DNA of 64,000 nucleotides from Mortierella alpina (Eukaryota; Mortierellomycota; Mortierellomycetes; Mortierellales; Mortierellaceae), in the NCBI GenBank assembly GCA_029449245.1, contig JANATF010000017.1, forward strand, positions 1 through 64,000, given 5' to 3'. Below the pieces are notes generated by a model that worked only from the letters and a program-made list of their open reading frames with translations, searched no databases and was not told where the DNA came from. Position 1 is the stretch's first letter. Every line of letters starts with the position of its first letter. Below, piece after piece: positions 1-10,675 of the stretch. A program made the position numbers and the translations under genes.

Positions 1-316
1 AAAACCCTAAAAAACCCTAAAAAAACCCTAAAAAAACCCTAAAAAACCCTAAAAAAACCCTAAAAAACCCTAAAAAACCCTAAAAAACCCTAAAAAACCC
101 TAAAAAACCCTAAAAAACCCTAAAAAAACCCTAAAAAACCCTAAAAAAACCCTAAAAAACCCTAAAAAACCCTAAAAAACCCTAAAAAACCCTAAAAAAC
201 CCTAAAAAACCCTAAAAAACCCTAAAAAACCCTAAAAAAACCCTAAAAAAACCCTAAAAAACCCTAAAAAACCCTAAAAAACCCTAAAAAACCCTAAAAA
301 AACCCTAAAAACCCCT
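1..316. repeat. Telomeric repeat array
   Basis: The window opens with about 30 consecutive units of CCCTAAAAAA (G-strand TTTTTTAGGG), with five to seven A residues per unit. The array ends at a last CCCT near 313-316. C-rich strand reading inward from base 1 is the orientation expected at a left chromosome end. The variable A run is seen directly. Slippage of telomerase on a homopolymeric part of its RNA template is the likely cause, but that is inference. Confidence 0.97.
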
Positions 317-545
317 AGACTGAACCTTAAAATGGGCTCTCAAATTACAAGATAAGCTTAAATGACATGAATCACTCGATTGAAGGGCGAACATGAAACG
401 AAATTATACGATCAATTGACATTGGAACAACAAATGACATTTGCTTATTCGATTGATATGAAATTGACAAATCACATAATAAATTTAATACGCCTGAAGT
501 AGTTCTTAGAATAATTGTGAAATGCAGTAGTGTGAATTTTTTGAC

Positions 546-896
546 AAGTGTGAAAATCTTAGGAACCGAGCATTTTGGGCTTTGAGGTGTGTTGGGTAAC
601 TGTTGCGCACCTTCAATTGCTTTCAAATAAGAAATCCAGGAAGTGTGACATTTTTAACACGTGTGAAAATCTCTGCCACCATGCATTTTGCGGTTCTAGA
701 GATGTTTGGGAACTGTTGTACACCTCCAATTGCTGTTAAATATAAAATCGAGGAAGTGTGAATTTTTTAGAAGTGTGAAAATCTCAGCAACCGAATATTT
801 AGGGCTTCGGGGGGCGTTGGGGAACTATTACACACCTTCAATTGCTCTCAAATATGAAATAGGGGAAGTGTGAAATTTTAATGAGGTGTGAAATTC
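546..896. repeat. Subtelomeric ~113-bp degenerate tandem repeat
   Basis: A unit that starts with AAGTGTGAAAATCT and contains CACCTTCAATTGCT followed by TCAAATA..GAAAT recurs at 546, 659, 771 and 884 (the last partial). The spacings are 113, 112 and 113 bases, and the copies have clearly diverged. No reading frame is kept open across the copies, so this is treated as non-coding subtelomeric satellite. The stretch from 317 to 545 between telomere and repeat shows nothing else recognisable. Confidence 0.75.
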
Positions 897-973
897 TAGC
901 AGAGGGGAATCAATTACAGAGGTTTTCGAATTACAGAGGTATTCGAATAGAGAAGTTTTCATTTTAAGGAGGT

Positions 974-1046
974 CTTGCACTTAGGGACAGCTTGCACTTA
1001 GAGAGTAGCCTTGCACTTAGAGAGGGACCTTGCACTTACAGAGAGT
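974..1046. repeat. Short tandem repeat, CTTGCACTTAGAGAG units
   Basis: CTTGCACTTA begins at 974, 991, 1010 and 1029, giving four copies with a 17-19 base period in subtelomeric DNA. Confidence 0.7.
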
Positions 1047-1067
1047 TTGAGGAAAAGTTGCTTTCAG

Positions 1068-1367
1068 CTCGTTGAGGTTGCTCCTTCTGTTCAAGAACTG
1101 ATTGGCTCGCTTAAGAGGATGGCTTTTTTGGGGAGGAAGCATATGTAGTACAGCCGGTTAGGCCAATATAGATTGAAAATGCTGCTGGAAGCTAACAATC
1201 GTTTTAGAAGGGTGCGAGGAATACACAAGTTCATGAAAGTGGACGAACTGCTGGACAGTGCAAAGTGTAAGTTGTCGGAGGACTTTGACCGAGCTGCTGT
1301 CGCAGACGAGGACATACCTTACTGGGGGACACTGAAGAGAGAGGAAAGCTGTGGAGAGGAAAGCTAG
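1068..1367 (+). pseudogene. Possible degraded protein-coding fragment
   Basis: One frame reads as non-repetitive, amphipathic protein-like sequence from 1068 to a stop at 1365-1367, broken by a single in-frame TAG just after the codons for GRKHM near 1148. The part after the break contains KMLLEANNRFRRVRGIHKFM and ends DIPYWGTLKREE. Its composition differs from the low-complexity shadow frames nearby. I do not recognise the family. It may be a relic of a subtelomeric multicopy gene or simply chance. Confidence 0.3.
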
Positions 1368-2418
1368 CGAAGTAAATGGTGAGGAGGTGGAAGGTGGGAA
1401 CGTGAAAGGTGGGAAGAGGAAAACCAAAGGGAGAAAGAGGGAGAAGAGTGGTATGTCTGAGAATGCAGGCCGTAATAAACCCCGTAATCCAAGGTCGCAC
1501 ATGCTCTGCATTTTAGCCTCTGCTTACTTTATGCTCTTTGTCTTCCCTCCTGCCTGCTCCTCTCCTGCCACCCGCCCTTACTCGTCTTTGATACAGTTAA
1601 TGTAAGCTTCATGATCCCCCCCCCCCACAAGAACAGGTACCACGGTTTGTAGTATAGGCTCTGGGAGGTCTTTGGTTTCCTGGAGTCTGTGCATTTTTGG
1701 AGTGGACAAGCAGAGTAGAGAGAGCTTTCTTTTGACTCGTGTTACGAGCTGTTCCTAGTCTTACCAGCAGCATGAAGCAGGATGATAGCATCGCAGTAGC
1801 CTTGCATGCTCATTTGCAAATTGGTAGCAAGCTCTGGACGAGGTAAAAACCAGGATTGCAGCGCTGATTGAGGAGTCAAATTTGGAATGCGCTTGACTCA
1901 TTCACCAACTGCATTGACATTCCTTGTGCTCACGATGATGCTTTTCTTCTCTTATGTGTAACGACAGCATACACGGGTGTGTCTGTACTTCGCGACGCAG
2001 CGTCTTCGGCTGAGTGGCTCGAGAAAAGTGATTTTATGCTCTGCAGAAGCTTTTCTTTTCTTTCCTCCTCTCTTCGCTACTTGTTCACCTCTTTTCAGCA
2101 GCACGGAAGGTAAGCTTCATCTCTTTTGATACTCTACTCAAGCACATCCTTCGTCAAAGTCATGCCACTGCAGCTCAACAAACTCTGTTTTCCTGAAATG
2201 AGGAATGAGCCAGCTCAATTGACAAGCTTTTTTTTTTTGGCTTTTTCTCATTTCCTCAGTGTCGCTAGCAAAATGGAAGACAAGGCAGCGGGCGACCTCT
2301 CGCTATAACAAACCGAGGGCAAGGCAGCGGGTCTACAGTTCCCCGCTGGCTAAATATGGAAGGCAAGGTAGCGGGATAATCACTTCTTCGCTCTACAAGA
2401 GCAAAGTGAAAGTGGAGT
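1368..2418. other. Subtelomeric DNA with no supported gene
   Basis: No convincing coding sequence is visible. Between 2281 and 2375 the motif CAAGGCAGCGGG occurs at 2281 and 2320, and as CAAGGTAGCGGG at 2364. This is a degenerate ~40-bp repeat of three copies directly upstream of the retrotransposon insertion point. Confidence 0.5.
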
Positions 2419-2423
2419 CAACC

Positions 2424-2751
2424 TGTCGTGAATCTAGGCAGGGCAAGGACAGGATGACCTTTCACAAGGGCAGGAGGGAAGGGACAAGGGAAGTGGCAAG
2501 ACAGGAGGGTTCAGGGTATGATCAAGGATGTATTCAAGTTACTAGGTAAAGAGCAACTGTACAGAGGGAACTACAGACTATATATACTAAACACTGAGCC
2601 CAGCGCGTAATGCCGCTTTGACCCATAGTCACCGGTCAGGACATAATTCAAGGCATTCAGTAAAAAGGGGGCGCATGTCGATAAGGCATTAAAAGGCGAA
2701 ATAAGGCTTGACCTAGGATACTACGCTTATCCTAGGGCCGAGTACGCGACA
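2424..2751 (-). repeat. 3' LTR of element A
   Basis: 328-bp LTR in minus orientation, matching the LTRs at 10348, 15627 and 17462 over their full length as far as I can see. It is flanked inside by the purine tract (seven G on the minus strand, 2753-2759) and outside by the CAACC target duplication. Confidence 0.97.
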
Positions 2752-2761
2752 ACCCCCCCAT

Positions 2762-4083
2762 TTAGGGCTGAGCTCCGCGAAGCGTAGGGCCGGGTTTGTG
2801 AGGGTGAGCATGATGAAACTGCTTGATGAGTCTCGGGGCGCCTTGAACCAACTCAGCAGGCTCCCAAGTGCGAGCAGATATGGGGTAGCCTTTCCAGTGG
2901 ACATGGTAGAGGAGTCTGCCACGGGCCACTTTGGAGTCTAGGATGGCTTCGACTTCGAACTCCTCTTCTCCAGCAACGACGAGTGGAGGTAGAGGTTTAG
3001 GTGTCCGACCCGGGATCGTATCTTGGCGGAAACGCTCGAGGAGGCCGACGTGGAAGATCGGGTGGATCTTCATGGTACTTGGGAGATCCAGGCGGTATGA
3101 GCGAGTTCCAACCTTCTCGAGTATTTGAAAAGGGCCAACTCGTTTGTAGTCAAGTTTCTTGGCTGCCCGCTCGGTACGGAGATTTCGGGCGTCTAACCAG
3201 ACTTTGTCGCCAACACTGAAATCAGGCTGAGCTATTGTTTTGGTATCAAAATGTCGGGCGTGTCTTTCATTCGCAGACTGGATGTTGAACTTCATCTCAG
3301 AATGAATGTCTAGAAGAGCCTTGATGTGGTCAGGGCAAGGGATGTTGTCCTTAGTCACCCGGGGTACGGTAACTGAGAACTTGGGGTGGAAACCAAAGTT
3401 AGCGAAGAAAGGAGTTGTCTTCGTGGACGAGTGTTCCGTGTTGTTGTAAGTGAACTCGGCGAGCGGGAGTAAAGTGCTCCAGTTTGACTGTTGATAGTCG
3501 ATATAACAGCGTAGGTACTGCTCGAGAATCGAGTTGACTCTCTCAGTCTGGCCGTCAGTCCTAGGATGGAATGCAGTAGAGAGGTTCTGCTCGATCTGGA
3601 GAGCCTTGAAGACTGTCTTAGTGAACTTAGAAGTGAAGGTGACGCCTCTATCGGAGACGACATCGTCTGGAAGACCGTGGGCGGCGAAGACTTTTTCCAA
3701 GAAGAGCTGCACGGTACCCTCCGCGTCCACGGTATCTGTGGTAGGGGCAAAGTGAGCCATCTTCGTGAATCGATCGACGAAGACACATATCGCGGTGTAG
3801 CCCTTGGAGGCGGGCAGTTGAGTGATAAAGTCTACGGAGATCGAGGACCAGGGCCGATCAGGGATCGGCAAGGATTGCAGGAGGCCATACGGCTTGTGAT
3901 TGCTTGACTTGCTACGTTGGCAAATATCGCATCCACCGACGTAATTCTTGATATATTGTCGCATGCTGGGCCAAAAGAACGTGCGAGAGACAAGATCAAA
4001 TGTTTTAGTAATACCAAAGTGCCCCGCAGTGGGAGAATCGTGGCATTCTTCAAGGATCATTTTCTTGAGATCCGGGTCGTCGG
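2762..4083 (-). pseudogene. Element A pol, C-terminal part (integrase and chromodomain)
   Basis: This minus-strand piece encodes the end of Pol: the integrase zinc-binding region, the integrase core and a C-terminal chromodomain, finishing with the stop at 2762-2764. It matches codons of element B from about 14296 onward. The hAT transposon interrupts it at 4084. The reading frame stays open into the hAT subterminal array up to 4390, so a 542-codon open frame exists, but its first ~100 codons are translated repeat. It has no promoter of its own and is regarded as a disrupted gene. Confidence 0.93.
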
Positions 4084-4127
4084 TACGGTTTCTCAAACGT
4101 CGAGTCGAGTCGAATATGCACCCCATT

Positions 4128-4625
4128 CGGGTTCGACTCGACTTTCTCGGGTCGAATGTCGAATACGTTCGACTCGACCTATGTCGAATGAAAGCGTCAT
4201 TCGACTCGACCATCATTCGACTCGACGGCATTCGACTCGACAGCCATTCGACTCGACAGCCATTCGACTCGACGATATTCGACTCGACAGTCATTCGACT
4301 CGACGGATATTCGACTCGACAGTCATTCGACTCGACTGATAATCGACTCGACAGCCATTCGACTCGACTGATATTCGACTCGACAGTCATTCGACTCGAC
4401 TGATAATCGACTCGACAGCCATTCGACTCGACTGATATTCGACTCGACAGTCATTCGACTCGATACTCCATTCGACTCGACAACCATTCGACTCGACAAC
4501 CATTCGACTCGACATCCATTCGACTTGACAGCCATTCGACTCGACAGCCATTCGGCTCGACCGATAATCGACTCGACCGTCATTTGACTCAGCTATTTTG
4601 CGACTCGACCTTCATTCGACTAGTT
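4128..4625. repeat. hAT subterminal array, left arm
   Basis: About 25 copies of a unit whose core is ATTCGACTCGAC, spaced about 15-16 bases. The invariant centre TCGACTCGA is a 9-bp odd palindrome, and variable linkers such as AGCC, AGTC and TGAT separate copies. Copies degenerate toward the inner edge. The right arm carries the same unit in the opposite orientation. Short subterminal repeats are known transposase-binding sites in hAT elements such as Ac; binding here is inferred. Confidence 0.93.
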
Positions 4626-4716
4626 ATTTACTTGACCGTAGGTTGATGGGACCTTGATTGGATCAATATCGTTAACATTCTTTCACACGTTTACTTTTAT
4701 TATCAGATTGAGAAGA

Positions 4717-7352
4717 CTAGCGACCACTACGTTCCTTGCGACTGAAATACCCAATCCAAGAGTTCAGCAGCATCTGCTCCTTGATCCTGCCAGCTCCGAG
4801 GCGGTTCCTTGTGTAAGGCAGAAGTGATCGTGCTTTCGAGAAGCATCGCTCTGACGGGGCTGAGGTCGCTGGGACAGCCAAGAAGTCTTTCGCCATTTTA
4901 GCCAACAATGGAAACTCACCCTGGTACAATTTCCACCACTGTAGAGGCTTCGCCAAGACAATAGGCTGCGACACAAAGCGCTCCAGCTCGTCTCCTGTTG
5001 GTTGCCTTGTTCTTCCGAGGAGCCTGAGCTCTACGTCCTCGCAAGCGCCTAGCTCGTCAAGCGGCTGCGTGAGCTCATCATCTGTGACTACCGCAGCCTG
5101 AGCATACTGGCCGGTCCACACAGCTCGGACAGACTCCTTGGCAGCTCTTTCGTACTCGGCCCCCCATTGCTGGTCTGACCAATATTGAAACCGCATCGCT
5201 GGATGAATCGCCGTCGCAACCGAGTATATCGGCGACAAGTCCGTGGCTGCGTAGTACTTCCTGAGCTTGTTGTACGCCGCAACTACGCCGCGGCTGAGGT
5301 CAGGCAGTCGCTCCATGTTCTCACCCTGGAAGTCGTCCAGAATGTTCATGACGTTGTTGTACACCATGACCGTCAATGGGATTGTCACGTAGGTCCTGCT
5401 GGCACAGACCTCTGTCGTGAGTCTGTCGAACTGCTTCAGAAGGTCTCTCAAAGACAGGAGACGTCGCCACTCCGCCTCCGCCAGCATGAACTCGTCCAGG
5501 TCATCTTCCAGCAGCAGCGTGCAGAAGGCATCCTTGCAGAGAAGCACTCGGTCTATCATATCATATGTAGATCCCCACCGCGTGCAGACGTCAAGCAGGG
5601 GACAAAGTCCCTGCTTCTTGCTCGGGGTTGTAGTTAGCTCCTTGAACTTCTCAAGGCGCGGCGGTGATCGCCTAAAGTTCACACAGAAGAAAACAATATG
5701 TAACTGTAAGTACGATATTAGAGAGCGCAACAGTTCCGACGCACGAAGTTGACATGATAGAGCATACCTTATTTTGACAATCCCCTTCCTCAACTTGACA
5801 AGCGCACGCTGAGTCATTCTGCTGTTATCCAAGTTCGCAACTGTTGCGCCAGCAATAGACTCCACTGTCTGAGGCAGATCCAGGTTCTCATCGCCATCAT
5901 CCAGGTCGTCTGGCTCACGTTCAACAATGCTGGTACGGACGAGTCCCCCAGAGTCGTCAGCGTCATCTTCAGCATCCAAAGCCTCCGCATTGTCCGGTGC
6001 CTGCGCTGCCAATCCGTCTTTGCCCATAATGGCCTGGACAGCGAGATTAAGAACGTGCGCAAGGCAAGGTACATGCTGCTTGGAAGCTTTGAACACTCTC
6101 CTACATCGTTGTGAGTAAAGAAAGGAACAATAGTAAATAACGGCAGGAGTATGATTGTTCTCAACCTCAAGGTGCTGCAGCTCACATATGGGTTTGTTTT
6201 ACCATTCATTGTGGTTCTGGCGTGTATAGTCCTCAAACAATGAAGTAAGCTTGAGGACGTTGGAGCCATTGTCGCTTGTGATCGACATGACCTTCCGCTG
6301 CAGGTTGAATCTCTCCACAACGATGATAAAGGCGTCCATCAGTGCTTCGCCTGTGTGTGGGCCTTTGAGCTGTTCAAAACCGATAGTGATGTCCTCCTGT
6401 TCCCAGTCGTCATTGATCCAATGCGCCGTTATGGCTAGAAACGACATTTGAAAAGGGCTGGTCCAACCGTCCAGAGTAAACGCAACCATAGGCACAGTTG
6501 CGAGGTCTTCGACAATGAGTCGTTCAGAATCCGTGTACCAGCTGCTAACCTAGAGTGCATAAAGCCGTACGTATGGTTAATATCATTGTTCGTCCTCAAA
6601 CTATTCATTGCATTCGTCTTCCTTCCTTGTTGGCAGTTTGACATACCCGTCTGGCGATGGTATCATTAGAAGGAAGCTTGATATCGTTCTGTGTCGGGGC
6701 AAAATGCGCCATTCTGAGGAGCTGCAGGATTTCGGGGCATTCCACCGTGCTGTATGCCAGCTGGTTGCGGATCAGAACCTTGCAAAACTGCCTTTCAAAC
6801 GCATGAGCCGTAAACTGCTCTGCTGACCTCTTCCCCAGATTAAAGGAGCTTTCAAGAGGGCCTGCCAGGCGTGAACCTTCCTGTTGAACATTCGCATTAA
6901 GCTTGTGGTCGTTGATGAGGTGATTCCTGATGTTGGTGGTTGAACTGTCGAGCCAGGCATATCCATTTCTCTGTTTACAGCGTTTGACCATACAGTGGAC
7001 CCTGACAGCGCCAGAGGAATCAGTGCGCTTCTGAGCCCAGCGCCAAACCCAACTGAGCTGCTTGTCTGCCTTGTCCTTCTTTGACTTGGTCAACGCGCCT
7101 GTCGAAGAGAGTGCCGGTGAGGGAAGGTCAAACGTGGACACCGATCGAAGGCTTTGCTGGTCTGAGCTTCCTTGAATGATGAAAGACTCCGCATCGTCAT
7201 CCAACAGCTGCTGGCAGGAGGTCTAGTGAAAAGAGAATGGGATCAGCTAATGCACAGCTTCAAATGCATGAGTCGCGCAAGACTAGAAATGTAGATCAAT
7301 TACACCGCCTTACCAGCTCGTCGAAGAAATCAGTTGAATTGGGTTTAGACAT
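4717..7352 (-). CDS. hAT transposase, five exons
   Basis: Cut-and-paste transposase, expected to act in the nucleus as a dimer or higher multimer on the element ends. Exons: 7352-7314, 7222-6647, 6549-6203, 6100-5768 and 5671-4717. All four introns (91-102 bp) are GT-AG, and the total is 2250 bp, giving 749 residues. A BED-type zinc finger lies at about residues 70-120 (C90, C95, H114, H119). Candidate catalytic aspartates are D232 in LDGWTSP and D298 in SDNGSN; the glutamate could not be placed confidently. The C-terminal hAT dimerisation segment includes PATSAPSERCFSKA. The last intron is 96 bp with no stop, so unspliced RNA would keep the frame. The start was chosen because ATG followed by MSKPNSTDFFDEL ends at a good donor. 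No inactivating mutation was found. Confidence 0.9.
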
Positions 7353-7394
7353 TGAGGTGGAGGTGAAGGAGAGGAGACGTTATAGGGCGCAGAG

Positions 7395-7505
7395 CTGCTG
7401 AGGTGCAAAGATGAGGAGCGCAGAGATGATGGAGTGCAGAAATGAGGAGTGCAGAGATGATGGAGTGCAGAGATGAGGGAATGTAGAGATGAGGGAATGA
7501 AATGA
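7395..7505. repeat. Purine-rich tandem repeat in the hAT 5' region
   Basis: Irregular units of GATGATGGAGTGCAGAGATGAGG repeat within the element just upstream of the transposase start. The remaining sequence up to 7676 has no recognised feature. Confidence 0.55.
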
Positions 7506-7676
7506 AGGAAGAGAAGGAAGAGAGCGAGCGCTGCTGCAAGATTCGGGTTGGACATGGTTGCATGTACTAGCAGAAGGAAAGGAACGGGGGAAAAAGAATG
7601 GCGCGAATGTTTTTTTTTCGAGCTAAAGAAAAAAATATGCATGCACGTTGCAAAGGGTACATACTTACTTCACGTA

Positions 7677-8210
7677 TGGGTCGAGTCGAATGTCGGTCGA
7701 GTCGAATGAATGAGAGCCCAGTCGAATATTCGTCGAGTCGAATGAGAGCCTAGTCGAATGTCCGTCGAGTCGAATGAATGTCGAGTCGAATATCCGTCGA
7801 GTCGAATGAATGTCGAGTCGAATATCCGTCGAGTCGAATGACTGTCGAGTCGAATGGCTGTCGAGTCGAATGACTGTCGAGTCGAATGGAGTGCCGAGTC
7901 GAATGACTGTCGAGTCGAATATCAGTCGAGTCGAATGGCTGTCGAGTCGAATATCCGTCGAGTCGAATGAATGTCGAGTCGAATATCCGTCGAATCTAAT
8001 GAGAGCCATGTCGAATGGAGTGTCGAGTCGAATATCCGTCGAGTCGAATGGCTGTCGAGTCGAATGAGTGTCGAGTCGAATGGCTGTCGAGTCGAATGGA
8101 TGTCGAGTCGAATGGAGCATCATTCGACAAGTGTCGAGTCGAATAGACCCATCATTCGTATTCGAAAAGTCGAGTCGAACCCGAGTCGAATGTCGAATGT
8201 CGAATATTCG
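7677..8210. repeat. hAT subterminal array, right arm
   Basis: About 30 copies of GTCGAGTCGAATG-type units, which are the left-arm units in inverse orientation. Linkers vary (ACT, GCT, AAT, ATCC). The two arms could pair over hundreds of bases, giving the element a foldback-like architecture beyond its 12-bp terminal repeats. Confidence 0.93.
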
Positions 8211-8222
8211 TGAGAAACCGTA

Positions 8223-10347
8223 GTCGTCGGGGACACAGACCAGGCCGTCATGTAGTAGAAGGCCGTCCTGGACAGAGTAGAGGCCGTCGGGGTCTGGCGT
8301 CTCAAGGTTCTCAGCAAGGATCGCGCTGAATGTAGGGTCGTTAGGAAGTGAATGCGTAATTAATTCTTGAATGGCTGACTTCTCTGGGAGCAGCGGCAGG
8401 GCTTGTAGGGCATTCAAAAATTGAATTGGTGGCAGGAGGGTTAAGGCGGTCTTGCTTAGTGCAGCCGCACTCCCCTCCTCAGGTTTGTCTCTCCGAGACA
8501 AAGAGTCAGCCGCAGCGTTCTGCGAGCCAGGGCGGTATTTGATGACAAAATTATAGTCCGATAGGACTTCAGACCAGCGGACCTGGCGACGGCTAAGGTT
8601 GCGGGTGGTTGTAAAATATTCCAGATTGCGGTGGTCAGTAAGGACGACTGTGGTAGAGGCTGAGAACTCAAGGTAGTGTCGCCAGTGCTTGAAGGCGCAC
8701 ACAATGGCTAACAGTTCTTTGTCATAGATCTGGTAATTCATTTCCGCAGGCAGGAGTTTTCTGGAGTAGAAGGCAACAGGGTGGAGGTGGTCATCGTCAT
8801 CATATTGGCTGCAAACTCCTCCGAGGGCGTAGTCGGAGGCATCGACTTCGATGACACACGCTTTTGTGTGATCAAAGTGACGGAGGATCGGGCCAGACAT
8901 CAAACGAGCTTTGAGTTCTTCAAAAGCGTCTTGCGCGGCTCTTGACCAAATGAACTTGGCATTCTTCTTGAGCAGAGTGGTGAGAGGGGTGGCTACTTTG
9001 GAGTAGTTCTTGACGAAGCGGCGGTAGAAGTTAGCGAGTCCGAGGAACACCTGAATGTCAAAAGCTGATTTAGGGGTAGCCCATTCTTGAATGGCGGCCA
9101 CCTTGGCAGGATCCATCGAGATGCCGTTAACACCAATGATGAATCCCAGGAACGAGACCTCTTGCTTATCGAACGCACATTTCTCGAGTTTCAGACAGAT
9201 GCCCGCAGCTTCTAATTTCTTGAGGACCTTTTTGACTTGTGCGGTGTGCTCGTCAAGTGATTCGGAATATATGAGAATATCGTCAAGGTAGACAACAACA
9301 AAATCATCCAAGTAGTCGCGCAGGACGTCGTTCACGAACGCTTGGAAGGTTCCTGGGGCATTCATGAGCCCGAATGGCATGACTTGATACTCAAAGTGAC
9401 CGTAACGACAGCGAAACGCGGTTTTCCACTCGTCGCCTTTCGCTATTCGGAGAAGGTTGTAGGCACCACGCATGTCCAATTTGGTAAAATACTTGGCTTT
9501 TCCTAACTGGTCAAACGTTTCGGAGATCAGTGGTAAAGGGCATCGATTGGGAGTTGTGATTTTGTTAAGTCCCCGGTAATCGACACAAAGGCGAAGGGAA
9601 CCGTCTTTTTTCTTGACAAAGAGAATGGGCGCTCCGGCTGGGGATTCCGAGCGGCGAATGAAACCTTTAGCCAGGTTTTCTTTGAGATATTCGTGTAGGG
9701 CCTTGAGCTCCGTCTGCGAGAGATTGTAGACAGGCCCAAAAGGTACGTTGGCGCCTTCTGCAATGGGAATACTATGGTCGTAGGGTCGGTGTGGCGGGAG
9801 TTTGTCCGCCTGAGTCTTGGAGAACACTTGAGAGTATTCAGCGTATTTTTCAGGGAGCTGGATTGTTGGTTCATCATCACTAAGAGTCGCGGTAGACAAT
9901 TCTTCGACTTGAGAGATGTCCATCATGTAGCCTACACCCTGTCCCTGCTTGAGCAATTGACAGAAATTGGCGTTGCTGACCAGGGCAATATCCATGGAAG
10001 TTGGGTTTCTGACAGGGACAGGCACAGGTGGGTAAATGATAGTAATTGGTGCAGGTTTGAGAACTAGAGGAGGGGAAGCAGAGCGTGTTTGACTGGCGAA
10101 GGGCAGGATAGAAGTAGGTAGTGTGGATCGAGCAAGATGTGACAAGGCAGAGAAGTTGTGATTTTGAGTGCAGGCGAGAGTCACTGTTCTCTGATCCCAG
10201 TTGATGGAGGGGCTGTGCTTTTTTAGCCAGTCCATTCCAAGGATCACAGAATAGTTACCGAGCGTGATGAGTTGAAAGGAATGTACTTCAAAATGTTCTG
10301 GGCTGGATTGCATGACAAGACGAGTGGAGTGGTGGGAAGAGTGGATG
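8223..10347 (-). pseudogene. Element A pol, central part (protease to RNase H/connection)
   Basis: This minus-strand piece corresponds to element B positions 12178-14303 and encodes the end of protease, reverse transcriptase with the YLDD catalytic box, RNase H and the start of integrase. It is cut by element B at 10347/10348 and by the hAT element at 8222/8223. The frame happens to stay open into the hAT right array, producing an 882-codon open frame ending in a repetitive STRQSFDSTDI-like tail. That fusion is a by-product of insertion, not a supported gene. Confidence 0.93.
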
Positions 10348-10675
10348 TGTCGCGTACTCGGCCCTAGGATAAGCGTAGTATCCTAGGTCAAGCCTTATTT
10401 CGCCTTTTAATGCCTTATCGACATGCGCCCCCTTTTTACTGAATGCCTTGAATTATGTCCTGACCGGTGACTATGGGTCAAAGCGGCATTACGCGCTGGG
10501 CTCAGTGTTTAGTATATATAGTCTGTAGTTCCCTCTGTACAGTTGCTCTTTACCTAGTAACTTGAATACATCCTTGATCATACCCTGAACCCTCCTGTCT
10601 TGCCACTTCCCTTGTCCCTTCCCTCCTGCCCTTGTGAAAGGTCATCCTGTCCTTGCCCTGCCTAGATTCACGACA
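10348..10675 (+). repeat. 5' LTR of element B
   Basis: 328 bp, starting TGTCGCG and ending ACGACA. Near its start is a perfect inverted repeat, CCTAGGAT (10363-10370) and ATCCTAGG (10380-10387), with a 9-base loop. A TATATATA run at 10513-10520 is the likely promoter core. Confidence 0.97.
10513..10520 (+). promoter_or_regulatory. Probable TATA box of the LTR promoter
   Basis: TATATATA sits about 30-40 bases before 10552, where ACCTAGTAA begins. If transcription starts near there, the first bases of the RNA would be complementary to the primer-binding region at 10676. The start site is inferred, not measured. Confidence 0.5.

Larger units (their letters stand above)
4084..8222 (-). mobile_element. 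hAT DNA transposon, apparently complete
   Basis: A 4139-bp element inserted in pol of element A. Its ends are perfect 12-bp inverted repeats, TACGGTTTCTCA at 4084-4095 and its complement at 8211-8222. A, second, and G, fifth, fit the usual hAT terminal pattern. An 8-bp target duplication, GTCGTCGG, lies at 4076-4083 and 8223-8230; 8 bp is diagnostic for hAT. The uninterrupted target is still visible in element B near 14292-14303. Inside are two inverted subterminal arrays (about 4096-4625 and 7677-8210) and one five-exon transposase gene on the minus strand with no disabling mutation seen. The element therefore looks autonomous. Confidence 0.96.

Noticed and set aside
4128-4625. Regular 15-16 bp repeats resembling a CRISPR array
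   Set aside because: The linkers are 3-6 bases and recurrent, not unique spacers. The array lies inside the terminal repeats of a hAT transposon in a eukaryotic genome and has a mirror copy at the other end.
7665-10313. 882-codon open frame as a genuine gene
   Set aside because: It is pol of element A running into the hAT subterminal array; the boundary coincides exactly with the transposon end and target duplication.
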